NCBI RefSeq assembly: GCF_002288925.2
Contig: NW_022098001.1
Coordinates: 5,510,543 to 5,574,542, forward strand
Source: Delphinapterus leucas
Taxonomy: Eukaryota > Chordata > Mammalia > Artiodactyla > Monodontidae
Length of the DNA stretch: 64,000 bases
Reading direction: 5' to 3'
This document shows, piece after piece, positions 33,196 to 46,299 of this stretch (the first letter of the stretch is position 1; each line of letters begins with the position of its first letter). The notes beneath the pieces are model-generated. The model did no database searches. It was not told the DNA's origin and saw only the letters and a program-made list of their open reading frames with translations. Both the position numbers and the translations under genes were made by a program.

Positions 33196-33479
33196 AACAC
33201 CTGGCCTGCTGGTTTCCACAGATGAGGAAACGAAAATCCAAGGAGGCTGCTGGGCTGGCCGAGGCTGTCCTGGACTAGAGGCAGAAGTGGGAGGGAGACC
33301 CCAGTTTTCTCCCACGATGTGACATATTTCCCGTCACATCAACATCTCATTTCTGACTTTTCATGAAACCTGTTTTAAAATTCCTACCAGAGTTCCTAAG
33401 CAACGGAGTTAAAATTTCCCACATACCAAATTTGCCTTCAGGCATCATAAAATAAATAATTAGAAAAGTGGACAAGCAA

Positions 33480-33690
33480 AATAGTAATAATAATAGATAA
33501 TAGTTACCAAGTTGCTACCAAGCGTCTGGCCACTGTTAACGGCATCCAAAATACATTATTCCTAATTTTCACAGTAGCTCTGTATGATTATATAGATATA
33601 TTTTAGATGAGGAAACTGAGGCTCAGAGAGGTTCAATAACTTGCCCAAAGTCACACAGCGAGTAAGTAGAAGAGCCAGGATTCTGACCCG
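33480..33690 (-). repeat. MIR fossil
   Basis: 'gaggaaactgaggctcagag' at 33609 and 'cttgcccaaagtcacacagc' are nearly consensus MIR core, reversed. Confidence 0.85.
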
Positions 33691-33699
33691 TGTTTACAT

Positions 33700-36600
33700 G
33701 GCACTGAGGGTTCAGGATAGGCAAGTTTCTCAGACTCTCTTTACCATGATCCTCAAAGAGTAGCTTCTAAATTTGGTTGAAATGTATTCCCAGGATCCCA
33801 ATCATGTGTGAATCCTGAAATGCCATTCAACACTGTAGGTGTAAACTCTCCTTGCGTTGTCATGTGCATGGGGCGTCCTCCACCTCCTCTGTCAGCACAG
33901 CCTAACTGAACCCTCCAGAGCTGACTATAGATCTCCATCGGGTGTCAGGCCCATCCTGGTCTGAGGTCTAGGCTGCAGGGCATTCGTCCTCAACTGAACC
34001 GTCTCTCCCAGCGTCAGGGGATGAGAGCAGCATTCAGTGTTGGTCCCCACCTTCTCTGCTGAGCTGGGGGTTAGGGTCGGGGCTTTCCCTTTGCTGGTAA
34101 ATTAGGGCAGTGTGGGCAGCACTGAGCCTTTACACGCCTGCAGGGGTCAGACAGGCACTGTAAAGAGTGAAGAAAATCAGGAGATACAGAGACTTCCTGG
34201 GGGGCAGGGATGTGGGCAGTGGGTCCTGGGGGGCTGGGAGCCCATGTCCCAGCTGAAGTTGCAGGAGCAGTAGCTCCAGCCCAGCAGATTTTCTTCGAGG
34301 CTGTACACAGACCCAGTGTAGCCAGATTTTCTGATTTTTTTTTTTTTAAGAAAAGCCAGAAATCTAATCTTCTTTGGGTAGCATCTCCTGATTAAAAAAA
34401 AAAAAAAAAAAAGGTTGGCTCAAATCATTTTTAAATAGTCTGACACTGATTTTGGCTACTGGTTGTCAGTTTGCAACCCTTGGTGTTTGGGGAAATCCTC
34501 ACATGACTTCCCCCTCTTCTCTCTGCCCGGCCGTCCTCCTCTCCTTCTCCTTCTCCTTCTCCAGTCATCTGAGTTACCCTCTTTTTATTCCCTGGTACCT
34601 TTTAAAATCATGCTGTAGGCCAGATTCCAGTCTCATGCATAAAGGTTTTTCTCTATGCCTTGGGAATATTTTTTCCCCAAAGATCTCTAGCTCTATTTTA
34701 TTCCCTTCTCTTGCTCTCCTGGATTGAGCCCTTCCCTCTCTCTCCATCGCTTCTTCCAGCAGCAGCTAAAAGGCTAACCTGATCGCTTTAACCTGCAGTT
34801 TCTCTTTACGGTGCCTCCATTATCAATAATGTTTATCTCAACATCAGTGTCTCCCCAGGACCATGTACCTGCTTTTATGCTTTTATCAACGGCAATATCC
34901 CAAGAATAATTACCACTCTTCTGCCTTTATCCCTAAACTCTAGTTCGTGCCACAACCCGGGGCCAGGAAACCACAGCTGCAGTTCACAGGAGAATATCAC
35001 CAAAGACCCAAATCTCTTTCACGGGATGAAAGGAATGTTTGTGTGGCTGGGTGGGAGGCAACAAGTTAAGGAACGGGGGCAGTGATGAGAAGCTCCTGGT
35101 CCAAGTCCGGAGCCAGGCAGAACTGTGCGGTCTGTGTATCCAGCCTGAGCCCACACATCTGCTTTCACGCAGAGCTGAGCTGTTGCCATGGGAAACAGAA
35201 GCGGCCAGGCTTCTCCATCAACCTGCGCACACCAGCAAACGCCGGCTGTGAGGTGCATACGCAGTGGATTTGATTGTTTTCCCCGGGGGGTATTAAACGT
35301 CAGTGGCAGCAGCAAAAGCCCTGGCACGGAGGACACAGGCTCCCAGCCCCCAGCCCCAGCCCCAGAGCCCTGTTCGCCCACTTTGTTGGGGAGTCAGGGC
35401 GATGAACATTCCTGTGTTGTCCTGTGATTCCTTTGAGCACAGATTAACTCTCAAGGTGCAAAGAACGCATCTTTGCTTCAGATACAAGGCCCAGTCAGCA
35501 GCTGTGACAATAATAACTAGAGCCTCCAAAGTGACCCACCCTGGGCGCCTTCAAGATTGAGGGGATATTGAAGAAGCACATCACCAGTGTCGCTCTGGCG
35601 CTGGCAGACAGAAACCCACAGGATCACAGCTTTTGCAATTGCAGGAGAAACCAGTGCAGCCTTCTTTGGGGAAGGACCCAGAGGACAAGGAACTCAATGC
35701 GGTCCTATTGCTCCCCTCCTTCCCCAAGTGGGTAGCACTCGCCTTGTCGGACATCCTGAGATTTCCAGTAAGTGAGACCAGCTCCTTCTGACCATGCTCC
35801 CCATGCAGAAGCCAATGGCTTATGCTCAACAAGCCCAGGTACAGTCTGCAGACACCCTGGGGAAAAATAAACCCGACTGCCGACATTCTATCTCCGCTCC
35901 TCCAACCAGCTCTGCTAATCCCCTGTGGGAACCTAGTCTGAACACATCAGCCTCTCATTGACCTCAGGACTTGATGGGAATCTCATTTTAAAGGGAATTT
36001 GGAGAAAGGGCAGAGTGGGATAGAAAAAGACCACGGGGCAGGGAGACAGGAGACCTGTAGTCTGGCCTGCATGTGACCTTGGATAAGTCACATCACCTCT
36101 GGGGACCACAGCTCCCTCGGGTCCTGCCAGCCCACAGTCTCTGAAATAAAGGCAAATGAGAGTGGCTGAGCCCACTCTGGGCACTGGCATTTTGCAGAAG
36201 CCCAGCACCCTTAAGGGGGACAAAAGGAGGACGGAGCGTTTCTTGTCCTTTTCTCTTTTTCTTTCTTTCTTTTTTTAAAACTCTTGCAAACTTATAAATT
36301 GGTCGGGAACGCGGTGTTCTCTGAGCCTGCCAAAGTAGCTCGAGCAGCGCCAAGAGGTGAAATGAATTCCTCATAATTTTGTTTTCATCGTTCTTGCCTT
36401 GGAAAAGCCAGTGAACGCCTTCCTCTCTGAAAGCAACCTTCACACAAGGAAGGAAAGATTAATGAAAGCTACTGGGTAAACAGAGGAGTGTCTACAGAAC
36501 AATTCAGTCCAGCATGGCACTGTGTGTGAGGCCTGGCAGCCTTTCCGAGCCAGCCCTGCTCCTCTCTGTGACCCGAGGCTTGGCTAACAGATCAATTCTT

Positions 36601-37340
36601 CAAAAGCCAGGGATGGCCCACGTCCACACAGCTGTCCTGTTAAGAAGATGCTCAAGCTGCAGTCCTCCCTGAGATGAGGGATTCAGATCCCTCAGGCCAA
36701 CGTTAACAAAAACTTTCTGATATTTCTGTACATAGGTAAACTGTCGGGGATAGAGGCAGAGGTGTAAAGTTTCCTCAAGTCTCAACTGTTTATTCCAATT
36801 TACTAATACTTAATTTTTTCTTATTAAAAAAAAGCAATTTCAAAATCAAGATTATTCTGAAAGTTTACTTACAGGCTCCTCTCAGGTTCTTCTCTGAGTG
36901 CAAAAATGCCCTTCCCTAGGGCTCTGAGTCTTGATATAGAACAAGGAAAAAGGAACCAGAAGTGACAAGAGGGTCACATAGCCATGAATCAACCTCTTTA
37001 ATTCCCCAGAGAAGTGACTAAGTCGTTTAATATTGACAAAGGGGATAACTGATGCAAAGAAACTACATGTTTCTTTCTAATATTTTTCTCAGAATAGATG
37101 TTGCAGAAATCAATCCTAGAAAATAATGAAATAGGGTATTTTCAAACGTCAGAGAGTGAGTTACGAAAACTTGGGTTGTCTCTTGCTCTCTTCCTCTTCT
37201 TCCTTCATTCATACTCCCCACCCCCATCCCTACCCCCAGAGGTGGGACCAAACGTTCACTCCCAACCTCAGCTGAAGAGACACGTGGCATGAAGGAGCCA
37301 ACTCTGCCTTGATGACTCAAGAGAGGTGTAGTAATCTGTG
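33700..37340. other. Unassigned sequence upstream of DCSTAMP
   Basis: No exon recognised. The non-coding first exon of DCSTAMP may lie somewhere above 27567, but nothing marks it clearly. A CTCCTT-type run is at 34538-34562, poly(A)-like runs at 34394-34412, and a faint MIR-like stretch near 36060-36110. Confidence 0.35.
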
Positions 37341-37357
37341 TCACACATCTCAATCTT

Positions 37358-37552
37358 TTTTTTTTTTTTTGTAACATGTATTTATTTATTTGGCTGCGCT
37401 GGGTCTTTGTTGTGGCATGCGGAATCTTTAGTTGCAGCATGCAGGCTCTTAGTTGCGGCATACGGGAACCTAGTTCCCCAGCCAGGGATCAAACCCAGGC
37501 CCCCTGCATTGGGCGCATGGAGTCTTAACCACTGGACCACCAGGGAAGTCCC
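37358..37552 (-). mobile_element. tRNA-derived SINE, CHR-1-like relative
   Basis: T-rich tail at left, body 'ggctgcgctgggtctttgtt', head 'accaccagggaagtccc' at the right end. TSD acacatctcaatctt against acgcatctcaatctt (37343-37357, 37553-37567), one mismatch. Confidence 0.88.
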
Positions 37553-37722
37553 ACGCATCTCAATCTTGCTGGGACCTTCCATCTTAGAAATTTAGCTTCA
37601 AGTCAAGAGGACCAGCTTGCGTGGTGGCAGGGAATTAGGAAAGCTCAAAACCCTTCCACAAAACTGCTCTTCACCTTTTGATTGGGACTGCAAGTGCTTT
37701 TATCTTAAAAATTCACACATTC

Positions 37723-38447
37723 CTGTAAATTGGTGCAGCCACTATGGAGAATAGTATGGAGGTTCCTTAAGAAACTAAAAATAGAGTTGCCACATGATCC
37801 TGCAATCCTACTCTTGGATAAATCTGGAGAAAAACATGGCCCGAAAGGATACTTGCACCCCAATATTCATCGCAGCACTATTTACAATAGACAAGACGTG
37901 GAGGCAACCTAAATTTCCATCAACAGATGAATGGATAAAGAAGATGTGGTACATATATACAATGGAATATTACACTGCCGTTAAAAAGAATGGCATAATG
38001 CCATTTGCAGCAACATGGATGGACCTAGAGATTGTCATACTGAGTGAAGTAAGTCAGACGGCAAAAGAGAAATATCATAATATATTGCTTATATGTGGAA
38101 TTCTGAAAAAAATGACGCAAATGAACATATTTACAAAACAGAATCTGACTCACAGACTTAGAGAACGAACTAAAGATTACCAGGGGGGAGGGAAGGGGGA
38201 GGGATAGTTAGGGAGTTTGGGTTTGATATGTACACACTGCTATATTTAAAATGTATAACAAACAAGGACCTACTGTATAGCACAGGGAACTCTGCTCAAT
38301 ATTCTGTAACAACCTAATTGGGAAAAGAATTTGAAAAAGAATAGACACATGTATATGTATAACTGAATCACTTTGTTGTACATCTGAAACTAACACAATA
38401 TTGTTAATCAACTATACTCCAATAAAAATAAAAAGTTAAAAAAAAAT
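37723..38447 (+). mobile_element. 5'-truncated L1 (ORF2 C-terminus and 3' UTR)
   Basis: Holds the last part of ORF2 (around 37740-38100, with W-Y-I-Y-T-M-E-Y-Y), a lost stop that lets the frame run into the 3' UTR to 38207, and the poly(A). Short TSD ttcacacattc (37712-37722, 38448-38458). Confidence 0.9.
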
Positions 38448-38733
38448 TTCACACATTCTTGCCAAAATGCAAACATCCCTGAGAAGGGTCAGTGTAAAGA
38501 AAAATCTAAAACAAGTAACTGTATAGACGAGACACTGAAAACTCATGTCAAATGTGGTGAAGATACGCAAACATCTGATGTTTGGGAAACACAGCCATTC
38601 ATTGATAAACAGTAAGGATCCAGCAAATTTTGTGAGCAAATTAACATTACAAAAAAAAATCAGCAAGCATCATTGGAGTGGGCTGGAGGGGAGTGAACGC
38701 AGGAACAGGGAGCCGAGTTAGGAGGTAGAACAG

Positions 38734-39152
38734 TGTGTTAGTCAGCGTTCTCCAGAAAAACAGAAGCAATAGGGTGTGCGTGTGGAGAGAGAGAGGTTTA
38801 TTTTAAGGAACTGATTCACATGATTGATTGTAGAGGCAGCTCATCTAAAATCTGTGGGGTGGGCCGGCAGCTGGAGACCCAGGGAAGAGTTCATGTTGCA
38901 GCTGGAGTCCAAAGGTGGGTTGCAGGTGGAATTCCCTCTTCCTTGGAGGACCTCAGTCTTTTTTCTCTTAAGGCCTTCAACTGATTGGACAGGGCCCACC
39001 CACATTTGAGAGGATAATCTGCTTTCCTCAAAGTCTGCTGACTTAAATGTTCATCTCGTCTTAAACACATCTTCAGAGTAATGTCTAGATTCATGTTTGA
39101 CCAAATGGGTTCTGTGGCCTAGCCAAACTGACACAGAAAATGAACCGTCACA
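38734..39152 (-). mobile_element. MLT2-like solo LTR (ERVL)
   Basis: On the minus strand it starts TGTGACGG and ends ACTAACACA, with 'gttctccagaaaaacagaag' and 'ccttcaactgattggacagg' inside. About 419 bp. No viral genes are attached, so it is a solo LTR, old. Confidence 0.75.
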
Positions 39153-41890
39153 ACCAGATTGAGTACTAGAAAGGAAAGACAAAGCATAGGGTTTTGTTTG
39201 TTTTGCTTGTTTGTCTGTTTAGGCTGTGAAGGGCGAATGGACAGAATTTGGTAGCTGGGGGAGAAAGAGGAAAGCAATCAGTGCTGGTCAGAACTTTCCA
39301 TCCTGAGAACAGGCAGGAACATGGGTCTGGCCTTAGGAGAGGACATGAGGTATAAAGGCGGAGAGCTGAGAATTAGCCAAACGTGTGCTTGCAGGGTAGC
39401 ATCCAAGCATTTCTGCTGAATTGAGCTGCAAGCTGAAACTGTGAGATGGAATGGATTTTCAGAGGGAGCCAGTGTGGAAGCAGAAGACTGAGGATCTCTG
39501 TTTGTTGCGTACCGGGCTACAGGGTACCTTCCTGGCACTCAAAGGGCTGAGGCTGCTGCCGAGTCACTAAGCGCATAGAACACATTCAGGAAAAGCATTA
39601 GGAGCACAGCTTCCTCCACTGAGGGGGAGAGGCGAGTGGTGGTGGGAAGAGAGGTATTCCAGACAGAGGAAACAGCACCTGCAAACTCATGGAAACCAAT
39701 GAGAGGGCTACAAAAATCTGGATGTGACTGAAGTATAAGGGGCTAGGGATAAGCGGTCACAAGTGATGCAGGCAAGCCTGCCGGGGCCACATCTGTGACA
39801 ACCCATCATGTCAGGGGGCTGATTTAGTCCAGAAGGTAACGAGAGCCCTTGAAGCAAGATGTTTTCATTCAAACAAGAAGGTCCAGAGTGCAGTGCGGTT
39901 GGCTGATTGGGTCATCGGAAGCAATGCTGGGGGTCCAAGACAGGGAAGAGTCAGGGAAGGAGAGTCGTAAGCAGGCTGGTGACCGTGAGGGCAGGAAAAA
40001 GAACCAAGTCCTGGAAATGGCCCTAGACTTTGGTGACCAGGAGGTCACTGGTGCTCTGGGAGGAGCCATTTCAGTAGAGGGGTGGGGGAAGGAGCCAGGA
40101 GGAGGCGAGGCGCAAGCCAAAGGTTACTGTGTAGCTGTGTTGAGGACGGAAACGGAGAGGGGAAGGCAAGTCCTAGAGAGGCAGTGATTTTGGTTTTTGG
40201 AAGAACAGAGAAAACTTAACATATCAGGCTCACAAAGGAGATCAGATAAGGAGAAAAGGAAGAAAGCTGGTGAGGATGGTCTCAGCCCTCTTGGGGAAAG
40301 AGAAGAGGGGGCCTTCTGCTCAAAGAGAAGGGAAGGAGACAGAGGTTGCTGGGTTGAGGAGAGCAAATCTGGGAGCAGCTGCTGGAAGAAGTACTGGGAT
40401 GGGGGGAGGACCCCAGACCCCAGGGCCCATCACGGGCAGCCAGGGGTTTGGAGAGCCGCCTGGCAATGCCCAAGCTGGGAGTGGGAGGAAATGGCCAATT
40501 GGGTTTAGACCTTAGAGACTCCTAGAACTGGGTGCAGCTTAAGGCTGGGGGGCTGGGATGCAGGTGAATGAGATTCAGCTATTGCTGCAAGATTTCTTTC
40601 CGGTGCTTCCAGTAAACTTAGAGAATAGAAAAGCTATGCTCAGCGGAGAATCTCAACCTGATTCAGCTCAAATGTTCCTTAAAGACTCTGAGTCTGCAAT
40701 TAGTGGGCTGGACTCTTTAGAGAGCGTCTGTACTCCGCAGATAAGTGGCTTCAGAACAGCAGTGGTCCTGATATGCAGGAACCATCCTGATTCCAATGCT
40801 AGGGCCTGCTGGCCACCAGCCAACTAAGACTGGGGCCCGAACCTCCAGGGCGTCTCTGGAATTCTGCCTGGGATGACCAGCAAGGAAGAGTCAGTCACTG
40901 CTGAAATGACTCTACAATACTGGGGTCAGGAGCATCTCCTATTCTTTTTCCTGCTATCAGGAATCTTTGCCCCACAGAGGTGATTTTCGATCTGATGAGC
41001 CATGAAGCTTGGATAATCTGAGGCTCACTTCAGACGCACGTGATTCATCCAGCCCAAAGATACCTCTGGAGAACTGAGATCGGGAGAGGGTGTTTTGTGA
41101 GGCTGCGGGGCCTGGCAGTAACAAGTGTGGTCACCTTGTCCATTTAGTAGCTTTTAACCTCTTAAAAATTGTTGTAGTCTTCCCTGAACGACCTCTTTGA
41201 GATAATAAGTTCCATATGTTGAATGAACAGAGAATTTTGTCCCATGAGGCCAGCTGTGCCATCTCTGTTTTAAAACTCTCCTTTTAATTTCAGAGCGATA
41301 TTCCCAGGTCTATTTTTTCTGAGCTCACCCAAGTGATGTCCTTTGTCATTCTAGATCTTGATCATTTCTGCTGCTTCAGTACTGAAGTCTTCCAGTGTTT
41401 AGTACTCGCTTCTGTACTGACACCGCTCCTAGCCTACCACCTCCCACCTCCCACCTTTGCCTTGTGTCCTCTCTGGGACCACTTCTAGCTCCATTGGCTT
41501 TTCCTCCTATTCAAGTTCACTTTTTCAAGCATAACTGGGCTAGGTCCTGGGAGTCCCCTAATGAAAGAGGAGTGGTTCTAGAAGCTCATGTCTGGCCGTT
41601 AAGACATATGCCCGCATAAGGCAGTCTAGACAGAAGGACAATGAAGTTATATAGAAAGGCCTGTGGGAACCCCAGTGAGCATCACTGAACCCTCTGAGGT
41701 AGAGGGTGGAGGAAAGGAGCGCCAGAGAGAACAGAATTTTATAGATGGCACCATACAGGGGAGACACAGCCCAAAGATGGGAAGCATCTGTGTCCTCAGT
41801 AGCATCTGTAGCACCTGAACAAACCCTTGACCCCCTCTGCCCCCAGAGCCCTGCTATGAGAGACAAAACACATTCAATGGTTCAAGCCAG
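39153..41890. other. Unassigned purine-rich intergenic sequence
   Basis: 39600-40540 is strongly purine-rich; part of it (39640-39840, 'ggtattccagacagaggaaa') resembles a degenerate mammalian-wide repeat of uncertain class. Open frames here reflect the composition. No gene recognised. Confidence 0.4.
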
Positions 41891-41894
41891 TTTT

Positions 41895-42400
41895 TTAAAA
41901 CGAAACATTACTTTTTAGAGCAGTTTTAGGTTCGCAGCAAAGTTGAGCAGCCAGTACAGCGATTTCTCCCGTACACCCTGTCCCACACATGCACAAGCCA
42001 CCCTCACCATCGACATCCCACACCAGAGCGGAACATTTGTCACCACTGATGAACCTACATTGACACGTCATAACCACCCAAAGTCCATAGGTTATATTAC
42101 AAATCACTATTGGTGTTGTAAATTCAATAGGTTTGGACAAATGTGTCCACCATTATAGTGGATACTCAGTCGGACAGAATAATTTCACTGCCTTAAAAAT
42201 CCTCTGGGCTCTGCCTGTCGATCCTTCTCTCCCCACCAACCTTTGGCAACCACTGATCTTTTTATGGCCTCCATTGGTGTTGCCTTTTCCAGAATGTCAT
42301 ATAGTTGGAATAATAGAGCATGTAACCTTTTCAGATTGGCTTCTTTCACTTAGTGTTATGTATTTAAGTGTCTTCCATCTCTTTCCAAGATCAAACCATT
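41895..42400 (-). mobile_element. Old L1M-type 3' end
   Basis: 'gagcagttttaggttcgcag' and 'ttttccagaatgtcatatag' are typical of old L1 3' regions, reversed. Confidence 0.65.
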
Positions 42401-42404
42401 TTCA

Positions 42405-43260
42405 AGTACCACTTTATTAAGGTATAATTGACATACAACAAACTGTACATAATTTGATGAGTTTCAATGTCTGTGTACACCTGTGAGGCCATCATCACAA
42501 GCAAGATAGTAAACATACCCACCCCTTCTGAAGTTTCCCTGTGCACCACTGTGACCCCTCCCTCTCTCCCCTCCCCACTCCACCCTATCCACAGGCCACC
42601 ACTGGTCTGCTTTCTGCCTCTATAGATTAGTTTGTATTTTCTAGAATTTTATAGATGGAACCATACAGTATGTAGTCTTTTTTTTTTTTTTGGTCTGTCT
42701 TTTTTCATGCAGTGTAATTATTCTGACATCTCTCCATGTTGTTGCAGATATCAATGGTTCATTGTTTTTTATTGCTGAGTAGCATTCCATTGTATGGATA
42801 TACTACAATTTGTTTATCCAGAAACCTGTTGATGGACAGGTTGTTTCCACTTTGGGGCTATTAAAAATAAAACTGCTATAAACATTTGCATATAAGTCTT
42901 TGTATGGGCACACGCTTTCATTTCTTTGGGGAAAATACCTAGGAGTGGTACGGCTGCATCATATGGTAGGTGTGTGCTTATCTTTCAAGTTTTCTAATGT
43001 GGTTGCACCATTTTACATCCTCTCCAGCAAAGTGTTAGAGCTCCAGTGGCTTCATGTCTTCGTTAGCACTTGATATGGTCCGTCTTTTTAATTTAACCCA
43101 CTCTAATAGGTGTGCAGTGGTGTATCAATGTAGTTTTAATTTGCATTTGTCTAGTGACTAATGATGTGGAGCATCTTTTCATACACTTATTTGCCATCCC
43201 TATATCTTCTTTGGTGAAGTGCCCATACTTGTCTCTAATTCATTTTTAATACAACTGCCA
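42405..43260 (-). mobile_element. Second old L1 segment, reversed
   Basis: 'aaggtataattgacatacaa' begins the 3' end; 'attgctgagtagcattccat' and 'cttctttggtgaagtgcc' are ORF2-derived. It adjoins a related element at 41895-42400. Confidence 0.75.
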
Positions 43261-43590
43261 CAGTAACAATTTCTTTCTGTTGAAATATGTATCTTCTTTA
43301 CAAAAAAAAAAAAGCACATTCATTGTAGAAAATCACCCTTAACTTTACCATTCAAGATGATTCTCTGTTCATTTTATACATTTCAAATATTTTTCCAGTT
43401 TGTAACTTGCATGATAATTTCATTTATAGGTTTATTTTTAGTATATAGAGGTTTTTACAAATGCTTTCACTCTCTTTGAAGCCATAATTATAAGATCTAC
43501 TCTCCCCACAAGTTTTGTTTGCTTGTTTGTATGGTATTCCTATTTAAATATTTAATCTAATATTTATTCGATAAGTTATAAACTGGGAAC

Positions 43591-43830
43591 TCATATTAGT
43601 TTTCTATAGATGTTGTAACAAATGGTCATAAACTTAGTGGCTTAAAACAACACAGATTTATTCCCTTATTATCCTGGAGGTCAGAAGTCTGCAATGGGTC
43701 TTAAGGGATTAAAATCAAGGGGTCAGTAGGGCTGTTTCTCTTTCTGGAGGTCCCAGAGAAGAATCTGTGTCCTTGCTTTTTGCAGCTTCTAGAGGCTGCC
43801 TACATTCTTTGGCTAGTGGACCCCTGGATC
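43591..43830 (-). mobile_element. MLT1-like LTR fragment
   Basis: 'cttagtggcttaaaacaaca' and 'ttatcctggaggtcagaagt' are the reversed MLT1-type end. Confidence 0.65.
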
Positions 43831-44159
43831 TTTATCTATTCTGCTGTCTCTGAAAAGATACACAAGAAACAGATTAACTGTGGTTGCTCCTGAGGAGAGG
43901 AGGGACTTGGGCGGCTGAAAGACAAAGGTTGAGGTGGGGGACTTTTCACTGCATTCCTGTGGTATATTTTGAATTTTGAATTGCATGCACTACTGCCTAT
44001 TCGAAAAATAAATAAAACCTCAACAGTAATAATAAAAATAGTAATTAACTATAAAATAATTTAATATATTGCATAATTTTACAAATATATTAAAGTTCTC
44101 TATATAAAACAATATGTCAGTAACTTACTATAGTATTAATATTGGAAAAATAAGTAAAC

Positions 44160-44245
44160 AATAAAGCAGATGGACTGCATTTGAAGCCAGTTACTAGCTG
44201 TGTGGTCTTGGACAAGTCACTTACCCTGTCTGAGCCTCTGTTTTG
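44160..44245 (+). repeat. MIR fragment
   Basis: 'ggtcttggacaagtcactta' is a MIR core piece. Confidence 0.6.
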
Positions 44246-44684
44246 CTCTGAGCACAGTGACGTCTGTTACTGGGCAAATTAGAATCAGGTGGATAGTGGG
44301 AGCAAGGGCTGGCACTGCGCACGCGGGGAGCTGGTGCCTGGGGTGTGGATCGGCTCTGGGAAGTGGGAGGTGCTGGGCAGAGGACTGGAGGGTAACAGAG
44401 CAGGGCCTTCGTGGGGAGGATGAAGCAGCCTTGGGCCAGCAGTCCCTCCTCTGGGAAGCAGTCACTCTGGTTCCAAAGGCAACTCTAGCCCGAAAGCCTG
44501 CAGCGCTGGTCCCACAGTGGGACTTTCTTAGTCCCTGGCCTCTTCTTGGCCTCTTTCCTTTCAGCCACCAACAGGATAAACGCTTTGAGTTTATACGGAC
44601 CCAGACGCCTGCCCAGGCCGAGTCCCTGACTGCTTCCTGGCTGGGGCCGGAGGATAACTGAGAAGCCAGAAGGGCTGCCGAGGC

Positions 44685-44790
44685 CCCTTCCCCGCGGCCC
44701 AGTTACTCCTGAATTTCTCCTCCTTCCCGCAGTCGGGCGCCCCCTGCCGGCGCGCGGGCCGCCAGCGCCTTCCCGGCAGTTCTTCATCCT
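44685..44790. promoter_or_regulatory. Small CpG cluster
   Basis: About 14 CpG dinucleotides fall within roughly 110 bp (ccgcgg, cgggcgcc, ccggcgcgcg), in a window where CpG is otherwise rare outside SINEs. Could be a short CpG-island remnant or an active regulatory element. No transcript start was found. Confidence 0.4.
44736..44750 (-). promoter_or_regulatory. CTCF-like binding motif
   Basis: On the minus strand it reads CCGGCAGGGGGCGCC, one base from the core form CCAGCAGGGGGCGC that I recall for CTCF. It lies in the CpG cluster. Confidence 0.4.
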
Positions 44791-45002
44791 CCGGAAGGAG
44801 AAGAGTCAGGAATCAACTAGTGGGTCATGAGTTAGGGAAGTGGCTTCTTCCTTACCTCGTTTTGGTCGTGGGTAAAACTGAAGCACCAAAAGTTTGAGTC
44901 ACAAGGGCAGGGCAGAGAGGCTGGGCTGCCGGGAAGTCCAGCCCCCGACGCACTGGGCTCAAGCTGCGCTGTCCTTTCAACTCCTAACCCACTTTTAAAA
45001 AT

Positions 45003-45190
45003 CAAATTAGCTCACAGAGAAAACAAGCTAGTGATTACCGGGGCGGGGGACGAACTGGGGTGGGGTAGTGAGGGTAAGGTAGGCTCAAGGATGTATTGTA
45101 CAACTCTGGGAATATAGCCAATATTCTGTAAGTAGAAAGTAACATTTAAAACTGTATTAAATTTTTTTTTAATTAAAAAAATTAAATTCT
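45003..45190 (+). mobile_element. L1-like 3' end
   Basis: 'gaaaacaagctagtgattac', 'ggaatatagccaatattctg' and an A/T-rich end resemble an artiodactyl L1 3' UTR. Not certain. Confidence 0.5.
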
Positions 45191-46072
45191 GTAAAGGGTA
45201 ATCAAAGATGGCTTGTTTTCATCTGGTCTCTGTAGTCCCCTCCCCCCAGCCCCATACAGTTGTTCAGTTGTAACCCAACAGATTTATTTGTTCATAAATA
45301 AGCAGTGGGAAAACGGAAATGTCTTAATTCTTCCTTCTCTGTAGCATCCCTGACTCACTCAGACTGGCCTCCTTGTAGCACCTTGAAGAGAGCTAGATTT
45401 AGAAGAAATATTACTTCAGCTCTCAGGATGGCAAAAGATCTAGCCAGGAGGCAGAGACTCTGGAAAAGTGCTAATAAATTGTTACTGCCTGCTATTAAAA
45501 GGATCGATAAGATAAGGCCAGAAATAACCGATGGGAGGGACTTAGGAAGTGGCGCCTGGCGGCTCAGAACACCTCTGGCTGGGGCAGGACCCACCTTCTT
45601 CGGCAGAACCTTGGGCAGCTTCATTCATTGCTTTGGAGATCAGTAGTTACTGATGCTGGTTATGAAGAATTAAATCAAATGTCATGTGGGGCAGTTCAGG
45701 TATCAGGGAAATTGCCTAATTTATGTCTGTAGCATTGAAAATGCACCAACATACCTCTTCTGTGATTGTATTCGGGATACTCTCATGGGACAGAATTGGG
45801 GTATGGGGTGCTGTTTCCTTGTGAGGCTTCCCCAGGACAGGAAGGAGCCCAGGTGTGCTGCTGGCTTCTGCACACCTGCCCAGCTCGTGCATCTTGTTCC
45901 TTGAGACTTCCCTGCCTTTCTGTATGCAGGCAGCACCCGGGGGAGGCAGTATGGGCCCCACAGCCAGACGGACACGTGGTGGGCCAGGCTCTTCTGTGGG
46001 ACTAACCTCTCTTCCAGCCAGCACACCTCCCAAGATCCAAGCGGACCAATCCATGCATCCAACAGCCTGAAC

Positions 46073-46287
46073 TTTTTTTTTTTTTTTTTTTTTGGTGGTA
46101 TGCGGGCCTCTTACTGTCGTGGCCTCTCCCATTGCGGAGCACAGGCTCCGGACGCGCAGGCTCAGCGGCCATGGCTCACGGGCCCAGCTGCTCTGCGGCA
46201 TGTGTGATCTTCCTGGACTGGGACACGAACCCGTGTCCCCTGCATCGGCAGGTGGACTCTCAACCACTGCGCCACCAGGAAAGCCCT
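46073..46287 (-). mobile_element. CHR-2-like SINE
   Basis: Long T-run (46073-46094), body, head 'accaggaaagccc' at the right end. TSD aacagcctga (46061-46070, 46288-46297). Confidence 0.95.
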
Positions 46288-46299
46288 AACAGCCTGATC

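Noticed and set aside
44200..44661. 153-codon plus-strand frame
   Set aside because: Overlaps a MIR fragment and GC-rich DNA; no known protein resemblance.
45305..45646. 113-codon plus-strand frame with a basic, R/K-rich sequence
   Set aside because: No recognisable domain or neighbouring exon. The composition suggests chance.
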